Origin: Pseudoxanthomonas sp. Root65
Lineage (GTDB): Bacteria > Pseudomonadota > Gammaproteobacteria > Xanthomonadales > Xanthomonadaceae
Assembly: GCF_001427635.1 (NCBI RefSeq)
Contig: NZ_LMHA01000001.1
Location: 1,560,969 to 1,624,968, forward strand
Direction of reading: 5' to 3'
Length of the DNA: 64,000 bases
The notes below the pieces were generated by a model. The model ran no database searches. It was given only the letters and a program-made list of their open reading frames with translations, and had not been told where the DNA came from. Shown piece after piece: positions 1 to 10,900 of the stretch. Made by a program: the position numbers and the translations under genes. Within the stretch, counting starts at the first letter, position 1; each line of letters begins with the position of its first letter.

Positions 1-98
1 CCTGCGGGGGAGGGCCGGGGTGGGGGCGCGCGGCGAGGTTGACCGTTTGCCGACATATCCAGTCTCCGTCCGCCCCCATCCCAGCCTTCCCCCGCAGG
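1..98. repeat. Inverted repeat at left window edge
   Basis: Bases 1-28 and 71-98 are imperfect reverse complements, with four mismatches over 28 positions. Both arms are made of G-rich or C-rich runs. The element sits just upstream of the DUF58 gene and looks like one of the short intergenic palindromes common in Xanthomonadaceae. It could fold in RNA as a long hairpin. The left arm may extend beyond the window. Confidence 0.7.
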
Positions 99-117
99 CG
101 GGGGAAGGAGCACGTCC

Positions 118-1416
118 ATGAGACCGGCGCCGCTGCTGATCCTGCTGATCGCGGGCTGGGGACTGTCCGGCCTGGCGGTGCCGTTCCTCGGCTGGCCGCT
201 GTGGCAGTGGCAGGCCGTCGGCGCGGCGTTGCTGGTGCTGGCGGCGCTTGATGCGTGGTGGCTGCGGGGCCGGCCCACGCCGGAGATCGTACGCGAGGTG
301 CCGGAGGCGCTGCCGCTCGGCATCGAGCGTGACGTCGCGCTGAGCTTCGAGTCACGCGTGCGGCAGCGGCTGGAGGTGTTCGATCTGCATCCGGGCGCAT
401 GGGCGTCTTCCGGCCTGCCGCGCATGCTGACGCTGGCGCCGATGTCGGCGACCCGCATCCACTACCGCCTGCGTCCTGCCGTGCGCGGCGATGCGCAGTT
501 CGATGGCGTGCAACTTCGCCTGCGTTCGCCGTTGGCCTTGTGGCGGCAGTCGCGCGTGGCCGGCGCACCGCAGCGGGTGCGCGTGTATCCGAACTTCGCA
601 CCGCTCACGCGCTTCGCACTGTTCAGTGCCGAACAGGCCTCGCGCCTGGTCGGCGCGCACCTGAAGCGGCGTCGCGGCGAAGGCACCGACTTCCACCAGA
701 TGCGCGAGTACCGCGTCGGCGACAGCCTGCGCCAGGTCGACTGGAAGGCCACCGCGCGCGCGCGCAAGCTGATCTCGCGTGAGTACCAGGACGAGAAGAA
801 CCAGCAGCTGGTGATGCTGATCGACACCGGCCGCCGGATGATGGCGCGCGAGGACGCGCTGGGCCACTTCGACCACGTGCTCAACGCCTCGCTGGTGGTG
901 TCCTACCTGGCGCTGCGGCAGGGCGACGGCGTGGGCCTGTTCGCCGCCGGCGGCGACAGCCGCTGGGTCGCGCCGCAACGCGGCATGGCCGCCATCGATA
1001 CGCTGCTGCGCGCCAGCTACGACCTGCAGCCGCGTCCGGTGGCCACCGATTACCTGGCCGCCGCTACCGAGCTCAGCCTGCGCCAGCGCCGCCGCGCGCT
1101 GGTAATGCTGGTCACCAACGTGCGCGACGAGGACATCGACGACCTGCTCGCCGCCGTGCGCCTGCTGCAGAAGCGGCACCTGGTCTGCGTGGCCAGCCTG
1201 CGCGAAACCTCGCTGGACGATGCGCTGGATGGCGAGGTGCGCGACCTGCAGGGGGCGATCCATGCCGGTGCGGTCGCCCGCTACCTGGAACAGCGCACCG
1301 CCGCGCACGATGCCCTGCGCAGCCACCGCGTGATGGTGCTGGACGTCACCGCCGACGAGCTGCCAGCGGCATTGGTTGAGCGCTACCTGGCGGTCAAGCG
1401 CGACGGCGTGCTGTAG
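118..1416 (+). CDS. DUF58 family protein
   Basis: 432 residues. Two hydrophobic segments near the N-terminus (about residues 4-45) anchor the protein in the inner membrane. The rest is the DUF58 region, with the family hallmark around residues 180-225: RRRGEGTDF, MREYRVGDSLRQVDWKATAR, then a vWA-like strand LVMLIDTGRRMM. The Asp of IDTGR takes the place of the first MIDAS residue, although the usual DxSxS is degenerate here. DUF58 proteins are usually encoded beside a MoxR-type AAA ATPase and are thought to act in envelope or chaperone functions; no precise reaction is established. The start is supported by GGAAGGAG eight bases upstream. The gene is probably the last of an operon that begins before the window, because an interspersed repeat follows and the next gene points the other way. 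Confidence 0.85.
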   Translation: MRPAPLLILLIAGWGLSGLAVPFLGWPLWQWQAVGAALLVLAALDAWWLRGRPTPEIVREVPEALPLGIERDVALSFESRVRQRLEVFDLHPGAWASSGLPRMLTLAPMSATRIHYRLRPAVRGDAQFDGVQLRLRSPLALWRQSRVAGAPQRVRVYPNFAPLTRFALFSAEQASRLVGAHLKRRRGEGTDFHQMREYRVGDSLRQVDWKATARARKLISREYQDEKNQQLVMLIDTGRRMMAREDALGHFDHVLNASLVVSYLALRQGDGVGLFAAGGDSRWVAPQRGMAAIDTLLRASYDLQPRPVATDYLAAATELSLRQRRRALVMLVTNVRDEDIDDLLAAVRLLQKRHLVCVASLRETSLDDALDGEVRDLQGAIHAGAVARYLEQRTAAHDALRSHRVMVLDVTADELPAALVERYLAVKRDGVL

Positions 1417-1426
1417 ACGCTGTTCC

Positions 1427-1487
1427 GTAGGCGCGATGCGCGTGCTTCGCCCGCACGCAGGGCATCGCGGGCATGGCCCGCTCCTAC
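1427..1487. repeat. Interspersed palindromic repeat
   Basis: GTAGG at the left end and CTCCTAC at the right end delimit an imperfect palindrome rich in GCGGGC and GCATCGCGGGCATG. Elements of this style (a GTAGGAGCGGGC start on one strand) are scattered between genes in Xanthomonadaceae. It lies between the convergent ends of the DUF58 gene and the next minus-strand gene, where it may also act as a transcript end. Confidence 0.55.
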
Positions 1488-1524
1488 CGTCTCTTCGTCA
1501 TGGTCCCGTGATCGGGGTGCCAGA

Positions 1525-1881
1525 TCAGGCGCGCGCCGCCGCCGCGGCCTGCATCGCCTGGCAGGCGCCCCAGATCAGCATCACCAGGCCGATCGCGGAC
1601 ACCACGCCCAGCAGCATGCCGACGGCGCCGAACAGGCTCATCGCACTGCCCAGCGCGGCGTAGCCCTCGGTGGCGTTGTTGATCATCCAGGCCTGCCACA
1701 CCCCCATCACGCCACGCAGCAGGGTGGTGAGCAGCATCAGCACCGCGCCGGCCAGCGCCAGCTTGCGGCCGGGCGCTGCAGGCGCCCACATCGCCAGCAT
1801 CGCGACGCCGGCCACGCAGGCCAGCAGGTCGGGGAGCTGGTAGCCGAGCATGGTCAGCAGTTGGGTGAGGAATCCGTCCAA
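1525..1881 (-). CDS. Small hydrophobic membrane protein, unknown function
   Basis: About 118 residues with three to four hydrophobic stretches (for example LLACVAGVAMLAMWA, LALAGAVLMLLTTLLRGV and LLGVVSAIGLVMLIWGA), so almost certainly an inner-membrane protein. I do not recognise a family. The C-terminus is an Ala-rich tail. The start is uncertain. A TTG at 1881 has GGAG five bases upstream and is preferred. An ATG at 1851 would give 108 residues, and an in-frame ATG at 1929 has no ribosome site. The gene lies immediately downstream of the low-GC nuclease gene on the same strand and is itself of normal high GC. Confidence 0.6.
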   Translation of the reverse strand: MDGFLTQLLTMLGYQLPDLLACVAGVAMLAMWAPAAPGRKLALAGAVLMLLTTLLRGVMGVWQAWMINNATEGYAALGSAMSLFGAVGMLLGVVSAIGLVMLIWGACQAMQAAAAARA

Positions 1882-1949
1882 GTTTTGCTCCGGTAGCGGT
1901 CTGGGGCCGTTTGCGTGCGGCAACGGCATAGGTGTGCGAACCGATGCCT

Positions 1950-2750
1950 CTACTCGGTCGCGGCGGCGTCAGGCTCGGAGGTCTTCGCAGAGTCCTTTTT
2001 CTGCTGCGCCTTTGCATTCCTTGTCGCAGCTTTCTTCAGGCGCTGCTGCGCATCTTTGACTTTGTCACCGTCAAGAACCTCCCGCTTCAGTATCTCGTTG
2101 TTGAGAAGATCGGTGATGCTCTCAACCTCGATCTTCAGGTCTGGGAAGTAACGTCTCATTTCACGACGTATGGTGCCGGTGACCGTTTCGCCGAGGATGA
2201 CCTGAGCGACAGTGAACTTGTTGAGCACGGATATGTGCTGGTGATAGACGCCCATCGCATCTGTCGTGAGTCCTTCGCGACACAGAAGAAATAGCTTTCG
2301 TTGATCGTCCTCGTTCTTGAGGTTCAGATCGGGTAGGCAGAAGGATGAGACATGTTCGTAATCAACGGGCTGCCCGAACTTGATCTTGTACAGGCGCCAC
2401 TCAAGGGAGTTCGTCAGCACGATCCACTCGATCCCTTCGTGGGCGCCGTAGTTGATGGCTTGGCGCAGATGGTTGTCGTTGAGAGCCAGGGCTGCAGCTT
2501 TTACCTCGATCAGGATCCTGATCTTTCCTTCGACTTTGACCGCCAAGTCGCAAAACGTTCCCCGAATCTGCTGCTCGCTGGTCAACTCGTTGTACTTATC
2601 GAAGCCGAAAATCTCCGCAAGCATGTCTTTCACGAGCGTGACGGTGTCGGCCTCCGACACGTCCTTCGTCTTGTGGGACACCGCGACGCCGACCAGGTTC
2701 TTTACTGCAGCAGGCCACCGGTCCGAGACCTTCTTTGGAATCTTTAGCAT
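1950..2750 (-). CDS. Orphan HSDR_N-type (type I restriction R-subunit N-terminal) nuclease
   Basis: 266 residues. The N-terminal half matches the HSDR_N version of the PD-(D/E)XK nuclease fold: Asp68 in FCDLAV, the E82-V83-K84 triad after a hydrophobic strand, and the following QAINY (Q97-Y101) of the QxxxY type. The C-terminal half is charged and ends in a Lys/Ala-rich tail. No helicase domain follows and no hsdM or hsdS gene is near, so this is a stand-alone relative and not a working type I enzyme; its target is unknown. Start at 2750 is fixed by a strong AAGGAGGGT. The gene uses many A/T-ending codons and is visibly poorer in GC than its neighbours, suggesting horizontal acquisition. It could be a defence or DNA-processing protein. 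Confidence 0.72.
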   Translation of the reverse strand: MLKIPKKVSDRWPAAVKNLVGVAVSHKTKDVSEADTVTLVKDMLAEIFGFDKYNELTSEQQIRGTFCDLAVKVEGKIRILIEVKAAALALNDNHLRQAINYGAHEGIEWIVLTNSLEWRLYKIKFGQPVDYEHVSSFCLPDLNLKNEDDQRKLFLLCREGLTTDAMGVYHQHISVLNKFTVAQVILGETVTGTIRREMRRYFPDLKIEVESITDLLNNEILKREVLDGDKVKDAQQRLKKAATRNAKAQQKKDSAKTSEPDAAATE

Positions 2751-2752
2751 GT

Positions 2753-2761
2753 ACCCTCCTT
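2753..2761 (-). promoter_or_regulatory. Strong ribosome binding site deciding the nuclease start
   Basis: On the minus strand the sequence reads AAGGAGGGT, ending two bases before the ATG at 2750. It is close to the perfect anti-16S match. It shows that translation starts at the internal ATG and not seven codons upstream at 2771. Confidence 0.75.
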
Positions 2762-2792
2762 GAGTTATCAAAGTTCCACTTGCGTATTGCGC

Positions 2793-3641
2793 TCAATCCG
2801 CCGTCACCAGCACCTTGTCCCTGTCGCGCAATGCGGCATACACCGCATCCGTTTCCGGACGCACGCCATGCCACTGCTCGAAGGCTTCGGCGGCCTGTTC
2901 CACCAGCATGCCCAGTCCGTCCACCGCGTCGTGGCAGCCGGCCGTGCGGGCCCAGGCGAGGAACGGAATCGCCGCTTCGCCATAGTTGAGGTCCACCGCC
3001 AGCGTGCGCGGCGAGGCGAGGGTGAAGGGCAGGGTGAATGCGCTCTGGTCCTGGCGCGCCGCCGAGGTGGCGTTGACGATCAGCGAGAAGTCGCCGAGGT
3101 CGCGCAGGTCGTCCCAGTAGCGCGAATGCGCGCGATCCGGTTCGCCCAGGGCGTCGGCCAGCGCATCGGCGCGGTCGGCGGTGCGGTTGACGATGATCAG
3201 TTCGCTGATGCCGGCATCGAGCAGCGCCGGGGCGACGCCGCGCGCCGCGCCGCCGGCACCGAGCAGCAGCGCACGGCGACCGCGCAGGTCCAGGCCGTGG
3301 CGCTCGGTGAGGTCGCGCACCAGGCCGACGCCGTCGGTGTTGTCGCCATGCCACTGGCCGTCGTTGCGGGTCAGCGTATTCACCGCCCCCGCGCGACGGG
3401 CACGGTCGCTGGCCTGCGCGCAGATCGCGAAGGCGGCTTCCTTCAACGGCAGGGTGACGTTCGCACCGGCACCGCCCTCGCCGGCGAAACGGTCGAGCGT
3501 GGCCACGAAGTCGTGCGGCGCCGTGTCGATGGCGGTGTATTCCAGTGCAATGCCGACCTGCTGCGCGAAGGCCGCATGGATGCGCGGCGACAGCGAGTGG
3601 GTGACGGGATGGCCGAAGACGGCGTAACGATGGTGGGTCAT
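2793..3641 (-). CDS. aroE: Shikimate dehydrogenase (NADP+)
   Basis: 282 residues, normal length for AroE. It reduces 3-dehydroshikimate to shikimate in the cytoplasm, the fourth step of chorismate synthesis. The substrate-binding SLSPRIH motif is at residues 16-22. The catalytic Lys67 lies in NVTLPLKE, with Asn88 and Asp103 (NTDGVG) following. The dinucleotide loop is GAGGAARG at about 128-135. The start at 3641 matches the family N-terminus ([16 protein letters not shown]); the frame is open further upstream, but that extension has no family resemblance. It is followed 42 bases later by the acquired nuclease gene on the same strand. Chorismate made through this pathway is the substrate of the XanB2-like enzyme at 6.3-7.3 kb. 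Confidence 0.95.
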   Translation of the reverse strand: MTHHRYAVFGHPVTHSLSPRIHAAFAQQVGIALEYTAIDTAPHDFVATLDRFAGEGGAGANVTLPLKEAAFAICAQASDRARRAGAVNTLTRNDGQWHGDNTDGVGLVRDLTERHGLDLRGRRALLLGAGGAARGVAPALLDAGISELIIVNRTADRADALADALGEPDRAHSRYWDDLRDLGDFSLIVNATSAARQDQSAFTLPFTLASPRTLAVDLNYGEAAIPFLAWARTAGCHDAVDGLGMLVEQAAEAFEQWHGVRPETDAVYAALRDRDKVLVTAD

Positions 3642-3941
3642 GGCGCGGGTCCCTGTCTTCAGTCGTTGTCCGCAGTCTACGCGCGCCCGCCCTGCCTTGA
3701 CAGGCGCTGCGGCGCGCTGCACTGTGCCGCCGCCGAAGGGGGTGTGCCAGGGAACAAGGCGACAGGCAGGCCGGGCTGGGGAGTCCGTCCGCCTTCCATC
3801 GAACTCTGCCACTGCGAGGATGCGCGTCGACCGTAAAGGGAGCGACGCTGCGTCGGCGCACGCTCACCCGTCGGCATCGCCATCCACCCCGCCGGTACCG
3901 CAAGGACGCGGGGATTCCACATGACCGAAAGGGAGACCACC
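3642..3941. other. Divergent intergenic region, aroE / beta-barrel gene
   Basis: A 300 bp gap between divergently transcribed genes. It should hold promoters for both, but I cannot point to a convincing pair of boxes. A TTGACA occurs at 3697-3702 on the plus strand without a clear -10 at the right spacing. No repeat or small gene was recognised. Confidence 0.4.
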
Positions 3942-4688
3942 ATGAAGCCGTTGTTCCGTTGCCTGCCGCTCGCGCTGGCGGCCTTTGCCCTGCACGCGCA
4001 GGCGCAGTCCATCTCGCCGGCGTACGAAGCGTTCCGCAAGAAGGAAGCCCCGCAGCCCGCGCCCACCCAGCCCGCGACGCCGCCCGCCCAGCAGGCGGCC
4101 CCGGCCGCAGCACCGGCTGCAGCACCGGCGCCCGCGCCGACGTACGCGGCTCCCGCACCTGCGCCCTACGTTGCCCCTGCACCCGCACGGGAAGCGCAGG
4201 CGAACGGCGGCTTCTTCGTCGGTGCGCAGGTGGGCCAGGGCTGGATCTATGAGGACGTCGAACAGGACGCCGTGGCCGTCAATGCCGGCTACCGCTGGCA
4301 GGCCGGTCCGTGGGCGCAGGTCGGTGTGGAGCTCTCGGGCGGCCGGCTGGACGAGACGACAGAAGGTGACTTGCGTTTCGCGAAGGCGACCTACAAGGCG
4401 ATCGGTGCCAACGCCCGCATGAACTTCGGCGACAGCCCGTGGTTCGCCACCGTGCGCGGCGGATACTTCGACGCCGAGGTCGACGGTGCCGATGAGGAGT
4501 TCGACGCCGACGGCGGCTACGCGGGCGTGGCGATCGGCGTGGACATCAACCGCCATTTCAACATCAGTCTGGGCTACACCGCTTTCGTCTACGCGGACGA
4601 CTACACGTACGACGACTGCGATGACGCTCTCGATTGCGACTTCAACCGTGCCGACACGGTGATGTTGGGCGTCGAAGCCCGCTTCTGA
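3942..4688 (+). CDS. Outer-membrane beta-barrel protein with Pro/Ala-rich linker
   Basis: 248 residues. Signal peptide about 1-22 (cleavage after HAQAQS or close). Residues 35-85 are a Pro/Ala-rich low-complexity linker. From about residue 88 (NGGFFVGAQVGQGW) the sequence shows alternating amphipathic strands with Tyr/Trp girdles and ends in GVEARF, the terminal Phe used by the Bam machinery. This fits an opacity/OmpA-like eight-stranded barrel. The last loop is very acidic and carries two cysteines (DDCDDALDCD), which could form a disulfide or bind a cation. Start at 3942 is set by GGGAG and the signal peptide. A strong terminator follows, so it is a single-gene unit. The function is unknown beyond the fold. 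Confidence 0.8.
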   Translation: MKPLFRCLPLALAAFALHAQAQSISPAYEAFRKKEAPQPAPTQPATPPAQQAAPAAAPAAAPAPAPTYAAPAPAPYVAPAPAREAQANGGFFVGAQVGQGWIYEDVEQDAVAVNAGYRWQAGPWAQVGVELSGGRLDETTEGDLRFAKATYKAIGANARMNFGDSPWFATVRGGYFDAEVDGADEEFDADGGYAGVAIGVDINRHFNISLGYTAFVYADDYTYDDCDDALDCDFNRADTVMLGVEARF

Positions 4689-4699
4689 TGCCGGAACGG

Positions 4700-4727
4700 A
4701 AACGGGAGCCGACAGGCTCCCGTTTTT
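4700..4727 (+). terminator. Rho-independent terminator after the barrel gene
   Basis: The stem AACGGGAGCC / GGCTCCCGTT has a 4-base GACA loop and is followed by a run of five T. It lies 12 bases after the stop codon of the beta-barrel gene. Confidence 0.9.
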
Positions 4728-4890
4728 CCTGCGCCACCGGGCTCGCGACGCGTCGGCTCACATGCAGATCGAAGGTGCCTGTGGTCGCACCATCTGCCCG
4801 CCGTCCATCGGATAGCAGAGCAGCGCGCACAGACGAGCCAGTTCCGCCGCATCGTCATGCCACGCATCACGGATGACGACAGCAGGCGGG

Positions 4891-6226
<1,336 letters not shown>

Positions 6227-6298
6227 CGAACGTACTCCGGCATTGGGCGCGCGAGACGGCGCCTCATGCCATCACTATGTGGTCAGCCGGCAGGCGCT

Positions 6299-7318
6299 TC
6301 AAGCACCGACGCCGTGCATGCCCTCGATCTCCACCAGCAGTTCGCGGCGGCAGACGTCGGCGTGCAGCATCAGCCACGGCACCCGCGTGCCCAGTCGCGC
6401 TTCCAGCTGCGCGGCCACGGCATCGGCATCGTCGGCGTCGCTCACGTAGATCTTGAGGCGCGAACTGGCATCCATGTGCGGCGGCAGCGACGGCGCATGC
6501 GCGCGTGCGGCACCGAGCAGGCTGTCGAGGTTGGTCAGGGTTTCGTCGAGCTGCGCGCGCAGCGAGTCGGCGTGCTGCGAGGCATGCCCCACGATGCTGG
6601 CCGTGCCGGACAGCAGCAGCGGCACGCGCGGCGACGGCGGCAGCAGGGCGCGCGCGAAGCTGGGCGACTGCGGGCCGTATTCGCGCGGATAGCGGTAGGC
6701 GCTGACCTGGCGGGGATTTTCCAGCGGCAGGCCGGGTTCGCGGGCGGCCAGCCAGTACACCTGCAGCACGCGACGGCCGCCGTGGCTGCCGATCGCCGTC
6801 GCCGCCGGCAACAGGCGCGTATCGACGTCGCCCAGCCCCTGCACGCGGCCGACGCAGAACTGCCGGTAGCGTTCGGCATCGCCTTCACCGTCGGTGATGG
6901 CGTCGAAGTAGTTCCAGATGCGCAACAGGTACGGATAGCCGCTGTCCCGCCAGAACGCCGCCATCGCCGCGTAGGCGTGGGCGCTGGCGTGCAGGATGCC
7001 GCCCTCGGGCTCCTCCCACTCCACCACGCCGAACATCAGGGCGCCGTCGTGGCTGTAGCGCACCGCGCCGTCGCGTCCGGTCGTGACCGGCCCGCTCGCG
7101 CGCCAGACTTCGTAGGGCGCGGCGGCTTCGCGCAGCGGCGACAGCGGCACGCGCAGGTAGCGGGGGTCGTCGATGCTGGCGGTCGCCGGCGCCAGCGCGC
7201 CGAAACCCAACACGGCCAGGGTCTCCGGCAGGCCCAGCAGCGCCTGCGGCGTCGGTGCATGGATGTAATCGACGGCCAGCCGCTGCGGGGCGGGTGGCTG
7301 GTCGGGGGCGGAGCTCAT
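6299..7318 (-). CDS. xanB2: XanB2-like chorismatase (FkbO/Hyg5 family)
   Basis: 339 residues. The C-terminal part shows the chorismatase fold related to YjgF proteins, with the family signature LRIWNYFDAI and, soon after, YRQFCVGR (about residues 130-155), plus a late LKIYVSDADDADAV strand. XanB2 of Xanthomonas hydrolyses chorismate to 3- and 4-hydroxybenzoate, feeding xanthomonadin-type pigments and ubiquinone. I therefore expect a cytoplasmic enzyme drawing on the pathway that includes aroE of this window. No polyketide or acyl-carrier genes of a pigment cluster are beside it. It is divergent from the lipoprotein gene at 7450. The family call is strong; the exact product (3-HBA, 4-HBA or both) is inferred. 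Confidence 0.82.
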   Translation of the reverse strand: MSSAPDQPPAPQRLAVDYIHAPTPQALLGLPETLAVLGFGALAPATASIDDPRYLRVPLSPLREAAAPYEVWRASGPVTTGRDGAVRYSHDGALMFGVVEWEEPEGGILHASAHAYAAMAAFWRDSGYPYLLRIWNYFDAITDGEGDAERYRQFCVGRVQGLGDVDTRLLPAATAIGSHGGRRVLQVYWLAAREPGLPLENPRQVSAYRYPREYGPQSPSFARALLPPSPRVPLLLSGTASIVGHASQHADSLRAQLDETLTNLDSLLGAARAHAPSLPPHMDASSRLKIYVSDADDADAVAAQLEARLGTRVPWLMLHADVCRRELLVEIEGMHGVGA

Positions 7319-7449
7319 CGTGCGGGAAACAGGGGCATGTCGGGGCGAAATGATAACCCGCCCACCCCGTCACGCCGGCCGGGCGCAGGCTGTGCCAACA
7401 TTCAGGCCTTGCGGCGGAAGATCGCCAGCATTCCCAGGGAGAAGCCGTC

Positions 7450-7920
7450 ATGACGTTCCGCACCGTTCCCGTCGTGTTCGCCATGTTGCTGGCCGCCGGG
7501 TGCGCCAGCAGTTCCAAGGTCATGCTGGGGCAGGCGCGCCCCGCCCTCGATCCATCGCAGGTCCAGGTGTACCGCACCGCACCGGCGGGATCACTGGAAA
7601 TCGCGCAGCTGGAATCGAAGAGCGCGGTCGGTTTCGGCACCCAGGGCCAGACCGATGCCGCCGTGGCCCGCCTCAAGCGCGAAGCCGCCGCCCTCGGTGC
7701 CAACGGCGTGGTGCTGATCGGCGTCGGCTCCAGCGGCTCCCCGGTCGGCATGTCGGTGGGCGCCGGCAGCTACGGCCGCCACTCCGGCGGCGGCCTCAGC
7801 ATGGGCATCCCTACCACGCAGAAGCAGGCGGCCGGCGTGGCGATCTACGTGCCGCCCGGCACGGCGGTGGAGCCGGGGTTGGTAGTTCCCGAGCCTGCGC
7901 CAGCCTCGAGTAACCCCTGA
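7450..7920 (+). CDS. Predicted lipoprotein, unknown function
   Basis: 156 residues. A signal peptide ends in the lipobox LAAGC with Cys18, so the mature protein is lipid-anchored. The middle shows a strand-rich segment (PSQVQVYRTAP, ARLKREAAALGANGVVLIGV) that resembles YbjQ/heavy-metal-type alpha-beta folds found in bacterial lipoproteins, followed by a Gly/Ser-rich stretch and a Pro-rich tail. GGGAG precedes the ATG. It is divergent from xanB2. I cannot name a function. Confidence 0.75.
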   Translation: MTFRTVPVVFAMLLAAGCASSSKVMLGQARPALDPSQVQVYRTAPAGSLEIAQLESKSAVGFGTQGQTDAAVARLKREAAALGANGVVLIGVGSSGSPVGMSVGAGSYGRHSGGGLSMGIPTTQKQAAGVAIYVPPGTAVEPGLVVPEPAPASSNP

Positions 7921-7996
7921 CCCATCCGCCACCCGCGCTCGCTCGGGTGGCATTCGCGTGTGATCGCAGGCAGCATCGGATCCGGAACGGATACCG

Positions 7997-10900
7997 ATGG
8001 GGAACGGCATGCGGAACCGCTGCATCGTGGCATGGGCGTGGTTGTTGGCAGGGGTGGCTGGACCGTTTGCCGTGCAGGCGGCGGAACCGCCGGTCGAGGC
8101 CGATTTTTCCTACGACGAATTGCAGCTGGAATTCGCCGAGCCCATGCGGGTCTGGGACAACCAGGTGCGCCGCGACCTCGTGCGCACGACGCCTGCGCTG
8201 CCGCTGTCCTGCCACTGGGACGATGATGTCCTGCTGCTGTGCGAGACCGAGGCGCCGGCCAGGCCGCAGGCGGCGACACGCTACCGCGTCGACCTTGCCT
8301 CGGGCTTGGTGACGCAGCAGGGCGCGGCGGTGCCCGCGCAGGTGCTGTACGTCGACACCGAACGCCCGCAGCTGCGCGCCCACGTGGACAACTGGGACGA
8401 AGGCATGCCGCGTTTCAAGGTCATGGGCAACATGGCGATGACGGTGGCCGACGTGCGGGCGGTGCTGAAGGTCCGCGTCGGCGAGCGCGATGTGTCCTAT
8501 TCGCTCGAGCGCCTCCCGCCGTCCCCTTACGACAGCGATGAGCGCAACTTCCGGCTGACGCTGTCGGGCGATCCGGGACCGGATGCACGGGTGCGCCTGC
8601 AGGTCGTTCCCGGACTGCGAAGCGAGGAGGGGGCGCTGCGAGGGCGCCAGCAGGAATCACTGCTCGTCGCACGCGCGAACGAGAGCTTCCGTGTGCGCAG
8701 CGTATCGTGCAGGCAGCGCAGGGATGACGAACTCCTCGATGCACTTGGCCCCCGCGCATCGGTGACCTGCTTGCCGGATGAATCGATCACGATCGTGGTG
8801 TCGCGCATGCCGGATGCCGCATCGCGTGCGCGCTTCGCCGCGCGATTGCCGGCGGGCGTGGCGGCAGGGGACTGGCAGGAGGGCAGCTTCTATTACGGGC
8901 AGGGCCGCCGGGGTGAACGGGACCTGCTGGCCCAGGGCGCCATGCTCCAGCTGACCGTCACGCCTGCCAATGCACGGGTCACGCTTGCGCTGGACGACAT
9001 GACCGACGAAGCCGGCGCGCCGCTGGCGCCGCTGGTGCTGGACGTGCGCACCACCGATGCGCAGCCCAGACTGAAAGCGGCGGGCGAACGCGTCCTGCTC
9101 GACCGCCATGCCTTGCCGCAAGCGCGCCTGCAGGGCATCAACGCGGGCGGCACGCCGCTGCGCGTCACCGGGCTGGGCAGGACCCTGCGGACGAGCGAGG
9201 CGCGCGCACCGGCCGCGCCGCCCAATACGATGGCGGCGGTGACCTCGCCGACCGACGATCACGCCCTGCGTGAGGGGGGATGGAGCCGGTGGGAAGTCAT
9301 GGCGGTCGCCGAGGACCGCGCTACCTACATGCGCACGCCGGGCGACGTGGAGTTCGCCGCGCCAGACTTTGATCTGGCCGCATGGGCCGGCCAGCGTGAA
9401 GTGATCGCGTGGGCGCGGGACTGGTCGGACGACCAGCCGATCGCGACGGCCCGCGTGGAATTGCTGCTGCAGGCATCGGCCGACGCTCCCCCGCAGACAC
9501 TCACCGAAACGCGCACCGACCGCGACGGAGTCGCCGCGCTGTCGCTGCCGGACGGCTATGTGCTGCCCGACGCGCTGGATGGCCAGTATCCGCGCTGGTG
9601 GCTGCGCAGCACGCACGGCACCGGTGCTCGCGCCGAGCGCGCGATACTGCCGCTGGGGGCGAGCCAACGTTATGGCCTGAGGCTGGGTGCTGCTGCGCGT
9701 CGCTACCTCTGGGGCGTCAGCGATCGCCCGATGTACATCGCCGGCAGCACCGTGCAATACCAGCTGTGGCAGCGCGAACGCGTAGCCGGTCGCCTGCAGC
9801 GCATTGCCCGGCCGGAGCCTGTCGAACTCGGCCTGGTTTCGGTGGGCGAAGCGAAGACCGTGTTGCGATGGCAGGCAGCGCCGGACGCGCAAGGCGTCAT
9901 CCATGCCGGGCTGTCGCTGCCCGTGCACCTGACCGACGGCACATACTGCATCGGCGCGCCCGATGCCGACGAGGAGACCGGCGCCTGCTTCTTCGTCGGG
10001 ACCTACCGCGCGCAGGATCTGTGGGCGCGTGCCGACGCGCAGGATCGCGTGCTGCGCGAGGGCGATACTTTCGTGTTCGATATCGAGGCCGGCTACTACT
10101 CCGGCGGCCCCGCCGCCGACATGCCGCTCGCGCGGATCAGCACGATGCTGACCGGCCTGCCGTTGCAGACCGCGTATCCGCGCTACGCCGACTACACCTT
10201 CATCGACGTGTGGGCTTCCGGCGGACGCGGCGGGATCGCGTTGAAGCCCTCCACCACGCCTGTGCGCACCGATGCCGACGGCAAGGCGCGGATCGCGCTG
10301 CCGGTGGCGTTCCCGAGTGGCGATTCGACCGCGGTCGAGCCGCCGGCGTTCGGCACCCTGCAAGCGGTGGTGGAGGCGAAACCCAGCGAACGCGAAGGTA
10401 CCGTCAGCAATGCCGCCAAGGTGCGTTACGCCCGCCACGCGCGCTACGTCGGCCTGCGCAGCGAGCCGCGCTGGTGGGATGCGAAGACGCCGCTGCAGCT
10501 GCAGGCGGTCGTCATCGATGCGGAAGGTAACGAGATGGCAGGGGCGCCCGTCGAGGTACAGGTTGATTACTTGGGGCAGGGCTGGCGCGAAGACAGCGGA
10601 ACCGACGTCCAGCGCCTGACGACCTGCACGCTGGTCGCCGGCAAGACCGTCCCCTGCGACGCTCCACGCACGCGCAGTGGCCGGTATCGGGTGGTCGCCC
10701 GCAGCGGGGACGCCGCACCGGCGACCCTGGTGCAGTACGTGTGGGCCGGCGATGCCACCACTTCCACCGGCTCGCGCGATGTCAGCCTGGCGTTGGCAGC
10801 GGGCGAACCGCAGTCCGGTGCACCGGTGACCGTGGTGCTGACCCAGCCCCAGGCCCGTGCGACCGCGTTGTTCGTGTTCCGCCAGCACGACGAAGTGCTC

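Noticed and set aside
4601..4870. Small minus-strand frame over the barrel gene end and its downstream gap
   Set aside because: Overlaps the terminator and the barrel coding region, has no ribosome site and no family features.
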